From: an uncultured Methanobrevibacter sp.
GTDB taxonomy: Archaea > Methanobacteriota > Methanobacteria > Methanobacteriales > Methanobacteriaceae
Length of the DNA: 7,994 bases
Direction: 5' to 3'
Assembly (NCBI GenBank): GCA_900319985.1
Contig: ONQL01000074.1
Coordinates: 1 to 7,994, forward strand
The notes below the pieces were generated by a model. The model was given only the letters and a program-made list of their open reading frames with translations, was not told where the DNA came from and ran no database searches. Shown here piece by piece: positions 1 through 5,623 of this stretch. A program made the position numbers and the translations under genes. Numbering within the stretch: the stretch's first letter is position 1; the number at the start of each line of letters is the position of its first letter.

Positions 1-675
1 GGAGTTAACAGAAAAAATTTCACCGGTATTTACTATTATAAATTTAATCAGTCTTTCTAAAAATACAACATCACGAATGTTGTTTCTTGAAATAATGTCT
101 TTCAATACAATTGTTGAGAAAATATCAGTTAAATAATCAATTTTTTCCTCTTCATTGAAATTCAGAGTTCTTGGAAGACCGCCATATTTCAGATATTCAT
201 TAAATATTTTTATTTCATCATTTGAAGTTATTTGCACATTTTTCATTTTATGATATTCTAAAATTTCATTAAAAGAAAAAGGAAACATCACTATTTTAAT
301 GTATCTTCCTGAAAGTAGTGTTGCGAGCTCTCCGGATAAAATTTCTGAATTTGAGCCAGTTATATAAATGTCAGCATCTAAATCAATTCTATATGCATTA
401 ATACTTTTTTGCCAGTCTTTAATAAGTTGAATTTCATCAAAGAACAAATAAATTTTGCCTTCAATGTTTTGTGTTTCGTTAAAAATAAAATTATTCAAGT
501 CTTCATGTGTTTTAATTTTATCGTACTCTGCTGATTCTAAAGGTAGATATATTATATTGCTATTATTAATTCCATTTTCTTTAAGTTCATTTATTATTTG
601 CTTTAAAAAATAGGTTTTACCTGATCTTCTAAGGCCTGTGATAACTTTTATCTCTTCTTCATCTAATATAAACAT
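1..675 (-). CDS. ATP-binding protein, AAA_14/DUF4143 family, C-terminus beyond the window
   Basis: Translating the minus strand from the ATG at 675-673 gives an open frame of 225 codons to the window edge. Residues 12-20 hold a Walker A motif (TGLRRSGKT). A Walker B motif follows near residues 76-82 (YLFFDEIQ), then a sensor-like ITGSNSEILSGE, LLSGRYIKI, and YGGLPR at the start of the DUF4143 part. These are typical of P-loop proteins annotated as 'ATP-binding protein' that are abundant in methanogens. Their biochemical role is not established, although an ATP-driven nucleic-acid or toxin-antitoxin-like role has been suggested for relatives. Only the ATPase domain and the beginning of DUF4143 are present. 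The start is uncertain: an in-frame TAA lies at 687-685, leaving just 11 residues before the Walker motif, whereas relatives usually have 20-30. An in-frame ATG at 732 before that stop would restore the usual length. No good ribosome binding site is visible at 675. Confidence 0.85.
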   Translation of the reverse strand, partial: MFILDEEEIKVITGLRRSGKTYFLKQIINELKENGINNSNIIYLPLESAEYDKIKTHEDLNNFIFNETQNIEGKIYLFFDEIQLIKDWQKSINAYRIDLDADIYITGSNSEILSGELATLLSGRYIKIVMFPFSFNEILEYHKMKNVQITSNDEIKIFNEYLKYGGLPRTLNFNEEEKIDYLTDIFSTIVLKDIISRNNIRDVVFLERLIKFIIVNTGEIFSVNS

Positions 676-796
676 TTGCTTTTTTTAAATTGTATACTGA
701 TAATTTTTGTAATAATTATAATAAATTTTCATTATATAATTTAAAATTGAAAATATTATTTTTATGGAAAATTTGCAAGTAAAAATCAGTAATAAT

Positions 797-1183
797 TTAA
801 GCATTGATTTTAAAAAGTGTTTCATATTCATTTAATAATTCTTCTTTTTGTTTTTCAGATAAATTTCCACTGTTTACCTCGTTAAGGCCATATTCCAGCA
901 TATTATAGAGAATTTTATTTAAATTGAATCCTTTTTGTGTTAGTGAATATTCAGTTTTGATGTCATTTTCAAAAACTTCTTTTGTTATTAACTCATTATC
1001 CTCCATAAATTTGAGTGTATCTGTCAATACTCTGTTGCTCAATGTTTTTTCTTCTAAAAATTCGCTGAATTGCTTTTTTCCTAAAAATATGTCTCTAATG
1101 GTAAATATCACCCATTTTTTGGATATCAGTTTCAATGTATCGTCTATAGGGCAATTGTCATCGTAATCTTTAATTTTTTTCAT
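797..1183 (-). CDS. HxlR-family winged-helix transcriptional regulator
   Basis: A 128-residue protein with the HxlR signature: an N-terminal Cys-Pro (CPIDDTLKLISKKW) leading into the first helix, then LGKKQFSEF and the recognition-helix region LSNRVLTDTLKFMEDNELI, then a wing (TEYSLTQKG). A C-terminal helix (residues ~88-125) is probably for dimerisation. Proteins of this family bind palindromic operators and often respond to oxidants or electrophiles through the N-terminal Cys, and they commonly regulate the adjacent divergent gene. Here the divergent neighbour is the marker-protein-8 gene, 80 bp away, with a 14-bp inverted repeat between them. The sequence AGGT about 9 bases before the ATG supports the start. 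The gene is intact and of normal length. It is related to, but clearly distinct from, the second HxlR gene at 5624-5998. The target genes are an inference. Confidence 0.9.
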   Translation of the reverse strand: MKKIKDYDDNCPIDDTLKLISKKWVIFTIRDIFLGKKQFSEFLEEKTLSNRVLTDTLKFMEDNELITKEVFENDIKTEYSLTQKGFNLNKILYNMLEYGLNEVNSGNLSEKQKEELLNEYETLFKINA

Positions 1184-1238
1184 CTTTTTGACCTATTGTG
1201 AGTTTTTCCTTACAAAATCTATTTAAAAAGTATAGTAT

Positions 1239-1252
1239 ATAACATTTGTTAT
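1239..1252. promoter_or_regulatory. Perfect 14-bp inverted repeat, candidate HxlR operator
   Basis: The sequence ATAACA-TT-TGTTAT is a perfect inverted repeat in the 80-bp gap between the HxlR gene (minus) and the marker-8 gene (plus). It overlaps the TATA-like stretch AGTATATAA (about 1234-1242) that would serve the plus-strand gene and lies just before its ribosome binding site. A second TATA-like stretch facing the regulator (TTTTTAAATAG on the minus strand, about 1219-1229) lies beside it. A dimeric winged-helix regulator bound here could affect both genes. The symmetry is seen directly; the binding is inferred. Confidence 0.45.
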
Positions 1253-1254
1253 CT

Positions 1255-1260
1255 GGTGAT
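1255..1260 (+). promoter_or_regulatory. Ribosome binding site that fixes the marker-8 start
   Basis: GGTGAT stands three bases before the ATG at 1264 and is complementary to the archaeal 16S rRNA 3' end. It marks 1264 as the true start, even though the reading frame that begins there ends after 21 codons and the long open frame only has a weak TTG start at 1395. Confidence 0.7.
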
Positions 1261-1263
1261 TTT

Positions 1264-2108
1264 ATGAATGACAGACATGTAATTGAAGCATTAGGAAAGG
1301 CAGAAGTCGTAATAGAAAACGGAAAATAACCTATATTGGAGAACCGGTAGTTGATTACTGTTCCATATTTGACAATGGTCAGCATAATGGCGATTTGACA
1401 AAAGAATTTATCAAATCCAATATCGAAAAAAGAATAGATGAATTTGGAATGTGCACTCCTCAAAGATCAATTGATGTTGAAGACACAATGAGCTTTGGGA
1501 CCAGCGAAACATTAAAAACCAACATGATTAATGGTAATGTTGATTGTGTGGTTGGAGCATGTGAAGGAGTCGGGACATTGCTGATTGATGATGCAGAACT
1601 TGTTCAGGGAGTTGGAGGAAGGGTTTCCGCATTGATAAGCACAACTCCAATTGATGAGGTCATAGATAAGGTTGGTAGAAAAAATGTTTTAAATCCTGAA
1701 ACTGCAGAATTAAATCCATTAAATGGCCTTGAAATGGCAATTGAAAGAGGATATAAAAACATTGCAATAACAATTATCCCAACGGAAATGGTTAGGGATT
1801 TAAGGCAATATCCAAAACCTGGAGATGTCAACATTTTTATTTTCGTAGCACACACGACAAATGTCTCCAAAAAGGAAGCAGAAATGTTATTTGATTATGT
1901 TGATGTGATTTCAGGATGCTCTTCCATACGTATAAGGGAAACTGCAGAAGAGAGAAAACCATATTATGCTGGAAAAAAAGTTCCATTGTATGCAGTAACT
2001 GAAAATGGAAGAAAATTGCTCAATGAAAGATTGGAATATATCGGATATGGGTTATGTGAAAAAGATTATCCTCAGGATTTCACTCAAAGTCCTAAGCCAT
2101 TAATCTAA
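1264..2108 (+). pseudogene. Methanogenesis marker protein 8 (DUF2099), single-base frameshift near the N-terminus
   Basis: The ATG at 1264 starts MNDRHVIEALGKAEV and reaches a TAA at 1327-1329. Reading on in the -1 frame from the run of four A at 1323-1326 gives ITYIGEPVVDYCSIF, then an uninterrupted frame to the stop at 2106-2108. One added A would restore about 281 residues, the normal family length. Family landmarks follow: FGMCTPQRS, VVGACEGVGTLLI, ELVQGVGGRVSALISTTPI, IFIFVAHTTNVS, and DVISGCSSIRIRE near the C-terminus. The family is found essentially only in methanogens and its biochemical role is unknown. The long open part starting at TTG 1395 would lack about 44 residues. The rest of the frame shows no decay, so this is a fresh mutation, a sequencing error in a homopolymer, or, less likely, a -1 slip site. 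It may be a paralogue of the housekeeping copy, given its place beside a regulator. Confidence 0.85.
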
Positions 2109-2126
2109 TTTTTTTTTAATTTTTTC
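2109..2126 (+). terminator. T-rich terminator after marker-8 gene
   Basis: Immediately after the TAA of the marker-8 gene are runs of nine and six T separated by AA. Runs of T on the coding strand are the usual intrinsic termination signal in archaea. No stem is needed before it. Confidence 0.5.
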
Positions 2127-2188
2127 ATTTATCAATTTGAAGTACTTCATTATATGTAGTTAAAAATATTTACTTCAAATAAATGAAA
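2123..2188. repeat. Imperfect inverted repeat downstream of marker-8 gene
   Basis: The left arm at 2123-2144 (TTTCATTTA, then TTTGAAGTA) and the right arm at 2171-2188 (TACTTCAAA, then TAAATGAAA) are reverse complements except for about four extra bases in the left arm. They are separated by 26 bases. This could be a long hairpin that assists termination, or the remains of a small mobile element's ends. No open frame lies between the arms. Confidence 0.5.
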
Positions 2189-2255
2189 TGATAAATTTGT
2201 TGTCAACTGATGAAACTGGGTTGCTTCTTTAATTATGAAACAAGCTCGAACAAAT

Positions 2256-2337
2256 AGTAGTAGATAATTCATTTACTTTTTAATCATTTTTTGTTCATAC
2301 TATATGGAACAAATTTTACTAAAAGTAGTAGATAATT
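2256..2337 (+). repeat. Two copies of a 14-bp direct repeat
   Basis: AGTAGTAGATAATT occurs at 2256-2269 and again at 2324-2337, each a short way downstream of GAACAAA. The second copy begins the conserved block before the 44-codon ORF, and 12 of its bases recur at 4137-4147 before the second repeat copy. A looser match (AAAGTAATGGATAATT) lies at about 4064-4079. Between the two copies, TTTGTTC and GAACAAA at about 2290-2314 form a 7-bp inverted repeat. Its role is unknown; a regulatory site or an element end are both possible. Confidence 0.55.
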
Positions 2338-2341
2338 TCTA

Positions 2342-2360
2342 TACTGTTATGCGAACAGTA
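2342..2360. promoter_or_regulatory. Inverted repeat TACTGTT-N5-AACAGTA before the small ORF
   Basis: Two perfect 7-bp arms around five bases end two bases before the ATG at 2363. The same arms stand before the second repeat copy at 4152-4170, where only a spacer base differs (ATGCG versus ATGCC). Conserved arms with a changed spacer suggest a protein-binding site or a hairpin over the start of the message rather than chance. Confidence 0.45.
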
Positions 2361-2362
2361 AC

Positions 2363-2497
2363 ATGAAGCTGGTCAAAAGGAATCAAAAGTTGCATAATCC
2401 TAATTCGCCCTTGCTGATTGGTGAGGTTAAAGATGGTGATGTTGTAAAAGAGGTCAATGAACCGAGCTATATTGATATGCAACAAAAGTTAATTTAA
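2363..2497 (+). CDS. Small ORF of 44 codons, unknown function, repeated twice more in the window
   Basis: ATG to TAA gives 44 residues beginning MKLVKRNQKLHNPNSPLL and ending PSYIDMQQKLI. I do not recognise the family. The second copy at 4173-4308 encodes nearly the same peptide once two single-base deletions are restored. Many of the base changes between the copies are silent third-position changes (AAT/AAC, TCG/TCA, CCC/CCA, TTG/TTA, CTG/CTA) or conservative (V/I, E/D, K/R, M/L). That is the pattern of a sequence that was translated and selected. It could be a genuine small protein or the 3' end of a once longer gene: an in-frame TAA lies nine codons upstream of the ATG. No ribosome binding site is clear. 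The peptide is hydrophilic and charged, with no membrane segment or signal peptide. Confidence 0.5.
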   Translation: MKLVKRNQKLHNPNSPLLIGEVKDGDVVKEVNEPSYIDMQQKLI

Positions 2498-2510
2498 GTC
2501 TATTTTTAAC

Positions 2511-2526
2511 AAAAACTTTATATATT
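2511..2526 (+). promoter_or_regulatory. Strong archaeal BRE/TATA-like promoter
   Basis: AAAAACTTTATATATT closely fits the archaeal purine-rich BRE plus TTTATATA box. Transcription would begin near 2548, about 200 bases before the ATPase start. Either the ATPase message has a long leader containing the 23-bp array, or a short untranslated RNA is made here. No open frame of interest begins between 2548 and 2754. Confidence 0.4.
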
Positions 2527-2639
2527 ATGTTTTTTTTCACTGCAATTTTACAAACTGACTTCAACAAGCTTTAAATAAGTTTTAGTTAAAAGATTATGCT
2601 AACTACTGGATTTATTGTATGTTTTTTATATGAGGGTAT

Positions 2640-2745
2640 GGAATTACTTAAATAAAATTTCTATAATCACTTAAATTTGAATACTATAATTACTTAAATA
2701 TAAATACTATAATTACTTAAATAAAATTAGTATAATCACTTAATT
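2640..2745 (+). repeat. Tandem array of five 23-bp repeats upstream of the ATPase gene
   Basis: Units start at 2640, 2663, 2686, 2709 and 2732; the last is cut to about 14 bases by the ribosome binding site of the ATPase gene. The conserved core is ATAATYACTTAAAT (GGAATTACTTAAAT in the first unit), followed by a looser AT-rich tail ending in CT or GT. The period is exactly 23 bp in every unit. There are no unique spacers, so this is an iteron-like protein-binding array rather than a CRISPR. It covers the place where a near promoter for the ATPase would lie, which suggests binding by the ATPase or another factor and possible autoregulation. Confidence 0.85.
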
Positions 2746-2754
2746 GGTGAAAAT

Positions 2755-4035
2755 ATGGAATATATTAAAAGGTATGTTGATGATGAATTAAAGAATATAC
2801 TTGAATGTATGGGGGCTGTTTTAATAGTTGGCCCAAAATGGTGCGGTAAAACAACTACTGCTACTCAGTTTGCTAAAACAATAATTGAATTGCAACATCC
2901 TACATTAGGCAAATCATATATTGAACTGGCAGATGTGGATCCATTGCTGTTATTGGATGGGAAAAAACCATTATTGATTGATGAATGGCAGATGGCTCCC
3001 GAATTGTGGGATGCCGTAAGATATTCTGTAGATAAAACAGAGGGTTATGGCTTGTATATTTTAACAGGTTCTACAATTGTTGATAATTCTAAAATAAATC
3101 ATAAAGGTGTTGGAAGGATTCATAGGTTGATGATGAGGCCGATGAGTTTATATGAAAGTGGTGATTCCAACGGCAATATTTCATTGGTTGATTTATTTAA
3201 TAACAATGATGTTAAAATTAATGGAATTACTTCAGATTTATCTTTACGTGATTTAACTTTTTTGGCTTCTCGTGGGGGTTGGCCTGAAACAGTGAATATT
3301 GAAGACAAACAAAAACAGTTAATCGTAGCTTCTTCTTATTTTGATAACATATGTCGTGATGACACTTATAATATTGATGGTGTTAAACGTGATTCAAAAT
3401 TATTTGAAGCAATTCTTAGGTCTTATTCACGCAACATTTCAACATTGGTCAGTAATACAAAAATAATGGGAGATATTGAAGAGAATTATGGTAAAATTTC
3501 CGAACCTACTTTTTATTCATATATTACGGTTTTAAAGAATCTGTTTGTTATTGATAATGTTCCCGCATGGGCTCCAAATATTCGTTCAAAGCAAAAAATG
3601 AGAAAAACAGAAAAAAAGGAATTTATAGATCCTTCAATTGCAGTTGCAGGACTCAGTGTAACTCCTGAAATGTTGGTGTATGATTTAGAAACGTTTGGAT
3701 TTATTTTTGAAACATTATGCATTAGGGATTTAAAAGTATATTCTGCACCACTGGGTGGAAAAGTATTATATTATAATGATGGTACTCTGGAAGTTGATTG
3801 TGTTTTGCAAATTGCTGATGGACGCTATGGATTAATTGAGTTTAAATTAGGAGATAAAAGAATTGATGACGGTGCTCAAACTTTATTAAAAATGGATAAG
3901 TTGATTAAACAAAAAATTGCTAAGGGAGATACACATATTCCAGAACCTAGCTTTTTAGCGGTTATAACTGGTGACCAAATTGCAAAAATTAGAAAAGATG
4001 GAGTAATGGTTATTCCGATTGGAGCATTAAGATAA
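2755..4035 (+). CDS. ATP-binding protein, AAA_14 + DUF4143, complete
   Basis: A full-length 426-residue protein. The N-terminal P-loop domain has Walker A at residues 27-34 (GPKWCGKT), Walker B near 73-79 (PLLIDEWQ), a sensor-1-like LTGST near 103, and the family signature IHRLMMRPMSLYESG near 122-136. The middle region includes LASRGGWPE. The C-terminal DUF4143 part (about 200-400) contains LEVDCVLQ, then YGLIEFKLG, arranged like the D and ExK residues of the PD-(D/E)xK nuclease fold. The family's physiological role is not firmly known. The GGTGA at 2746-2750, four bases before ATG 2755, fixes the start. The 23-bp array abuts this site. The gene stands alone between the two long direct repeats and belongs to a different subfamily from the ATPase at the left edge. 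The frame is undamaged, unlike most neighbours. Confidence 0.92.
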   Translation: MEYIKRYVDDELKNILECMGAVLIVGPKWCGKTTTATQFAKTIIELQHPTLGKSYIELADVDPLLLLDGKKPLLIDEWQMAPELWDAVRYSVDKTEGYGLYILTGSTIVDNSKINHKGVGRIHRLMMRPMSLYESGDSNGNISLVDLFNNNDVKINGITSDLSLRDLTFLASRGGWPETVNIEDKQKQLIVASSYFDNICRDDTYNIDGVKRDSKLFEAILRSYSRNISTLVSNTKIMGDIEENYGKISEPTFYSYITVLKNLFVIDNVPAWAPNIRSKQKMRKTEKKEFIDPSIAVAGLSVTPEMLVYDLETFGFIFETLCIRDLKVYSAPLGGKVLYYNDGTLEVDCVLQIADGRYGLIEFKLGDKRIDDGAQTLLKMDKLIKQKIAKGDTHIPEPSFLAVITGDQIAKIRKDGVMVIPIGALR

Positions 4036-4136
4036 TTCTATACGAATATGGCGATAAATTTTCAAAAGTAATGGATAATTGTGATAATTTTAAGCATTAA
4101 TTGTTTGCATTATATGAAAACATGATTTCGATTTTT
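4036..4136 (+). other. AT-rich spacer after the ATPase
   Basis: No gene is visible in these 101 bases. They contain a loose match (AAAGTAATGGATAATT, about 4064-4079) to the AGTAGTAGATAATT repeat. They end at the start of the second long direct repeat, with the run of T at 4132-4136 as a possible terminator. Confidence 0.4.
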
Positions 4137-4308
4137 AGTAGATAATTTCTATACTGTTATGCCAACAGTAACATGAATCTGATTAAAAGGAACCAAAAGT
4201 TGCATAATCATGATTCACCATTACTAATAAGTGATGTTAAGATGAGGATGCTGTAAAAGGGGTTAATGAACTAGCTATATTGATTTACAACAGAGATTAA
4301 TGCAATAA
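4137..4308 (+). repeat. Long direct repeat, copy 2 (right of ATPase)
   Basis: This is the counterpart of 2324-2497. The first ~37 bases, including the inverted repeat at 4152-4170, are almost identical. The coding part has diverged and carries two single-base deletions. The 1.8-kb offset places the ATPase and its 23-bp array between the copies. Confidence 0.8.
4173..4308 (+). pseudogene. Frameshifted second copy of the 44-codon ORF
   Basis: ATG at 4173 starts MNLIKRNQKLHNHDSPLL. Compared with the first copy, one A is missing near 4234 (GTTAAG instead of GTTAAAG), and one base is missing near 4271. With both restored, the frame reads on through VKDEDAVKGVNE and SYIDLQQRLMQ to the TAA at 4306-4308. 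As it stands, translation stops after 27 codons. The changes from copy 1 are mostly silent or conservative, so the copy diverged while still functional and was broken later. Confidence 0.6.
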
Positions 4309-4384
4309 CTAAATTTTTCTTCTCATAGGGTATATTCGTGGCATGTGACAAAAATATTTTATTCTTTTAAATCTAATCATTATT

Positions 4385-4597
4385 ATGAAAAAGTTTTTGA
4401 GTGTTGCATTAAAATTCCAATGGAAAACAATAGTAATCATTTGCGCATTACTGATTATTCAGACATTCTTTCAAATGGAAAATAATTGATTTGTTCAGTG
4501 TGGCTTTGTCTGTACTTAAAAATCAGAATACTGATTTCTTTTCAAATCCGGATTATGCATGTTAGTGTATACTGCCTTTTTAATGATTTGCATTTAG
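4385..4597 (+). pseudogene. N-terminal fragment of a probable ABC exporter permease
   Basis: ATG 4385 begins MKKFLSVALKFQWKTIV, then a hydrophobic stretch IICALLIIQTFFQ, and stops at 4487-4489. Dropping one A from the run at 4479-4482 continues the frame as MEIIDLFSVALSVLKNQN to a TAG at 4563. One further shift gives LVYTAFLMICI, another hydrophobic stretch, to 4595-4597. This pattern (short basic N-terminus, first membrane helix, then a loop and second helix) resembles the first part of ABC exporter ATP-binding/permease proteins in methanogens. The rest of the gene is absent: the sequence then runs into the 3' end of the flavin reductase gene on the other strand. The identification is by resemblance only; the two frameshifts and truncation make it non-functional. 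Confidence 0.45.
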
Positions 4598-5135
4598 TGA
4601 TTTTCCAAGTTCGTATGCCTGTTTTAATTCAGGTTTTCCATCAGTATCTCCTGGTTGTGTTACATGACCACATAAGATCTTGCCTATGCTTTTCCATCCC
4701 ATGTGCTTTTCTAAATTGTCATACCATGTCTCGCTTTCTTCAAATCCGGTACCTTCTGCCGACATGATAAGAATGCTCTCTTTTCACTGGATTTTTGTAG
4801 TTGTCACATTCTGCAACTGCAAACAAACGGTCAAAAGCATTCTTAAGAAATCCTGAAATGTTCCAGTAATATAATGGGGATGCCAAAACCACGATATCTG
4901 CATCGATATATTTCGGATATATCTCATCCATGTCATCCTTTTGTGCACAAGGGTGTTCGCTATTTTTGCCTCCTTTCCAGCAGCCTATGCATCCGTTTAT
5001 TTTCATTGATGAAATCATGAATTCTTCAACTTCATTTCCAGCTTCAGTTGCACCTTTAATGAACTCTGCTGTAATTGAAGAAGTATTTCCCTTTTTTCTT
5101 GGACTTCCATTTAGAATAATTATTTTTTTACCCAT
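4580..5135 (-). pseudogene. Flavodoxin-fold NAD(P)H-dependent FMN reductase family protein, frameshifted
   Basis: The ATG at 5135, preceded by GAGGT, begins MGKKIIILNGSPRKKGNT, the FMN phosphate-binding loop. Further motifs are INGCIGCWKGGK and CAQKDDMDEIYPKYIDADI, then ASPLYYWNISGFLKNAFDR, the classic segment of this family near the flavin. The frame breaks in an AG repeat at about 4775-4783: the original frame ends at 4740, while the shifted frame continues SILIMSAEGTGFEESETWY to the stop at 4580. Adding one AG unit restores a 185-residue protein of normal size, so a two-base slip is the likely cause. The Cys pattern CxxC-W lacks the third Cys that iron-sulfur flavoproteins of this kind have, so FMN alone is likely. 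It is the second gene of a unit with the NTF2-like gene, 14 bp apart. A sequencing error is possible, but the product as written lacks its C-terminal third. Confidence 0.85.
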
Positions 5136-5149
5136 AGTTTACCTCATAT

Positions 5150-5533
5150 CTATTTTTGGATTGTATTTGAATTTTGATTATATGCCTTTGCAACTGCTTT
5201 CCATTCATTATTCATTTTCAACATGAGTAAAACATCTGTGAAATCTATTCTTCCGCCCCAGCTTTCTTCAAGAACTCTCACAACGGCCAATGTTTCTTCT
5301 AAAAGAAGAACGTCAACTCTTGCATTGAATTCATCGCCGGCAGCAACACTATCTACATTATCGTAGAATTGTTCAATGGAACCGTGTTCCAGGTTTCCGT
5401 CTAAATATCCAAACAGTACTGCTTCATCAACAAATAATTCCCTTGCGTATTCGCTGTTTCCTTCCGCCACGCTTTTTACAAATTTTTGTGCTGCTTTTTC
5501 AACAGCTTCATATTCATCAATATTTGATCTCAT
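5150..5533 (-). CDS. NTF2-like protein, putative lumazine-binding type
   Basis: A 127-residue cone-shaped NTF2-fold protein. Helical N-terminus (EYEAVEKAAQKFVKSVAEGN), then ELFVDEAVLFGYLDGNLEHG, IEQFYDNV, then the strands RVDVLLLEETLAVVRVLEESWGG, DFTDVLLMLKMNNEWKAVAKAY. The spacing and the WGGRxxFTDxxxLLK segment match the 'putative lumazine-binding' (Lumazine_bd_2) group, which often sits beside flavoenzymes and may bind a small ligand. Its enzymatic role, if any, is unknown. It is intact. The ATG at 5533 has no ribosome binding site, so the message may start close to the ATG. It is the first gene of the unit with the flavin reductase and is divergent from the second HxlR gene, which probably regulates it. 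Confidence 0.85.
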   Translation of the reverse strand: MRSNIDEYEAVEKAAQKFVKSVAEGNSEYARELFVDEAVLFGYLDGNLEHGSIEQFYDNVDSVAAGDEFNARVDVLLLEETLAVVRVLEESWGGRIDFTDVLLMLKMNNEWKAVAKAYNQNSNTIQK

Positions 5534-5570
5534 AATTAGTAGTTGCGTGATTATCGGTTAAAAATAATCT

Positions 5571-5586
5571 GTAATTTTAAAATTAC
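5571..5586. promoter_or_regulatory. Perfect 16-bp palindrome, candidate HxlR operator
   Basis: GTAATTTTAAAATTAC is perfectly self-complementary and lies in the 90-bp gap between the NTF2-like/flavin reductase unit (minus) and the HxlR gene (plus). Its centre TTTTAAAA can serve as a TATA box for the minus-strand unit, and a plus-strand TATA-like TTTATAGT lies at about 5594-5601, about 25 bases before the HxlR ATG. A regulator bound here would block the divergent operon and could also control its own gene. The symmetry is seen directly; the binding is inferred. Confidence 0.5.
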
Positions 5587-5623
5587 TTAATGATTTATAG
5601 TATGGTTTAATAAAAAGAATAAC

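Larger units (their letters stand above)
2324..2497 (+). repeat. Long direct repeat, copy 1 (left of ATPase)
   Basis: This ~170-bp block recurs at 4137-4308 on the other side of the ATPase gene. The first ~40 bases, before the small ORF's ATG, differ at only one or two positions. The coding part differs at roughly one base in five. Each copy carries a 19-bp inverted repeat just before the ATG (2342-2360 here: TACTGTT-N5-AACAGTA). A shortened third remnant is at 6089-6132. Confidence 0.8.

Noticed and set aside
924..1166. Plus-strand ORF inside the HxlR gene
   Set aside because: It is antisense to a clear HxlR coding sequence, with a Ser/Leu/Asn-rich product typical of a shadow frame.
1321..1329. 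Programmed -1 frameshift as the main explanation for the marker-8 break
   Set aside because: The slip run is only four A and I see no stimulating structure. A mutation or a base-calling error is simpler, so it is kept only as an alternative.
2640..2745. CRISPR array
   Set aside because: The units are strictly contiguous at 23 bp, with no unique spacers, and no cas genes are near.
4486..4767. Plus-strand ORF of 93 codons
   Set aside because: Only its first part matches the ABC permease remnant. The rest is the antisense of the flavin reductase gene.
5581..5590. AATTACTTAA shared between the HxlR palindrome region and the 23-bp array
   Set aside because: A ten-base AT-only-plus-one-C match is expected by chance in DNA this AT-rich, and only one copy is present.
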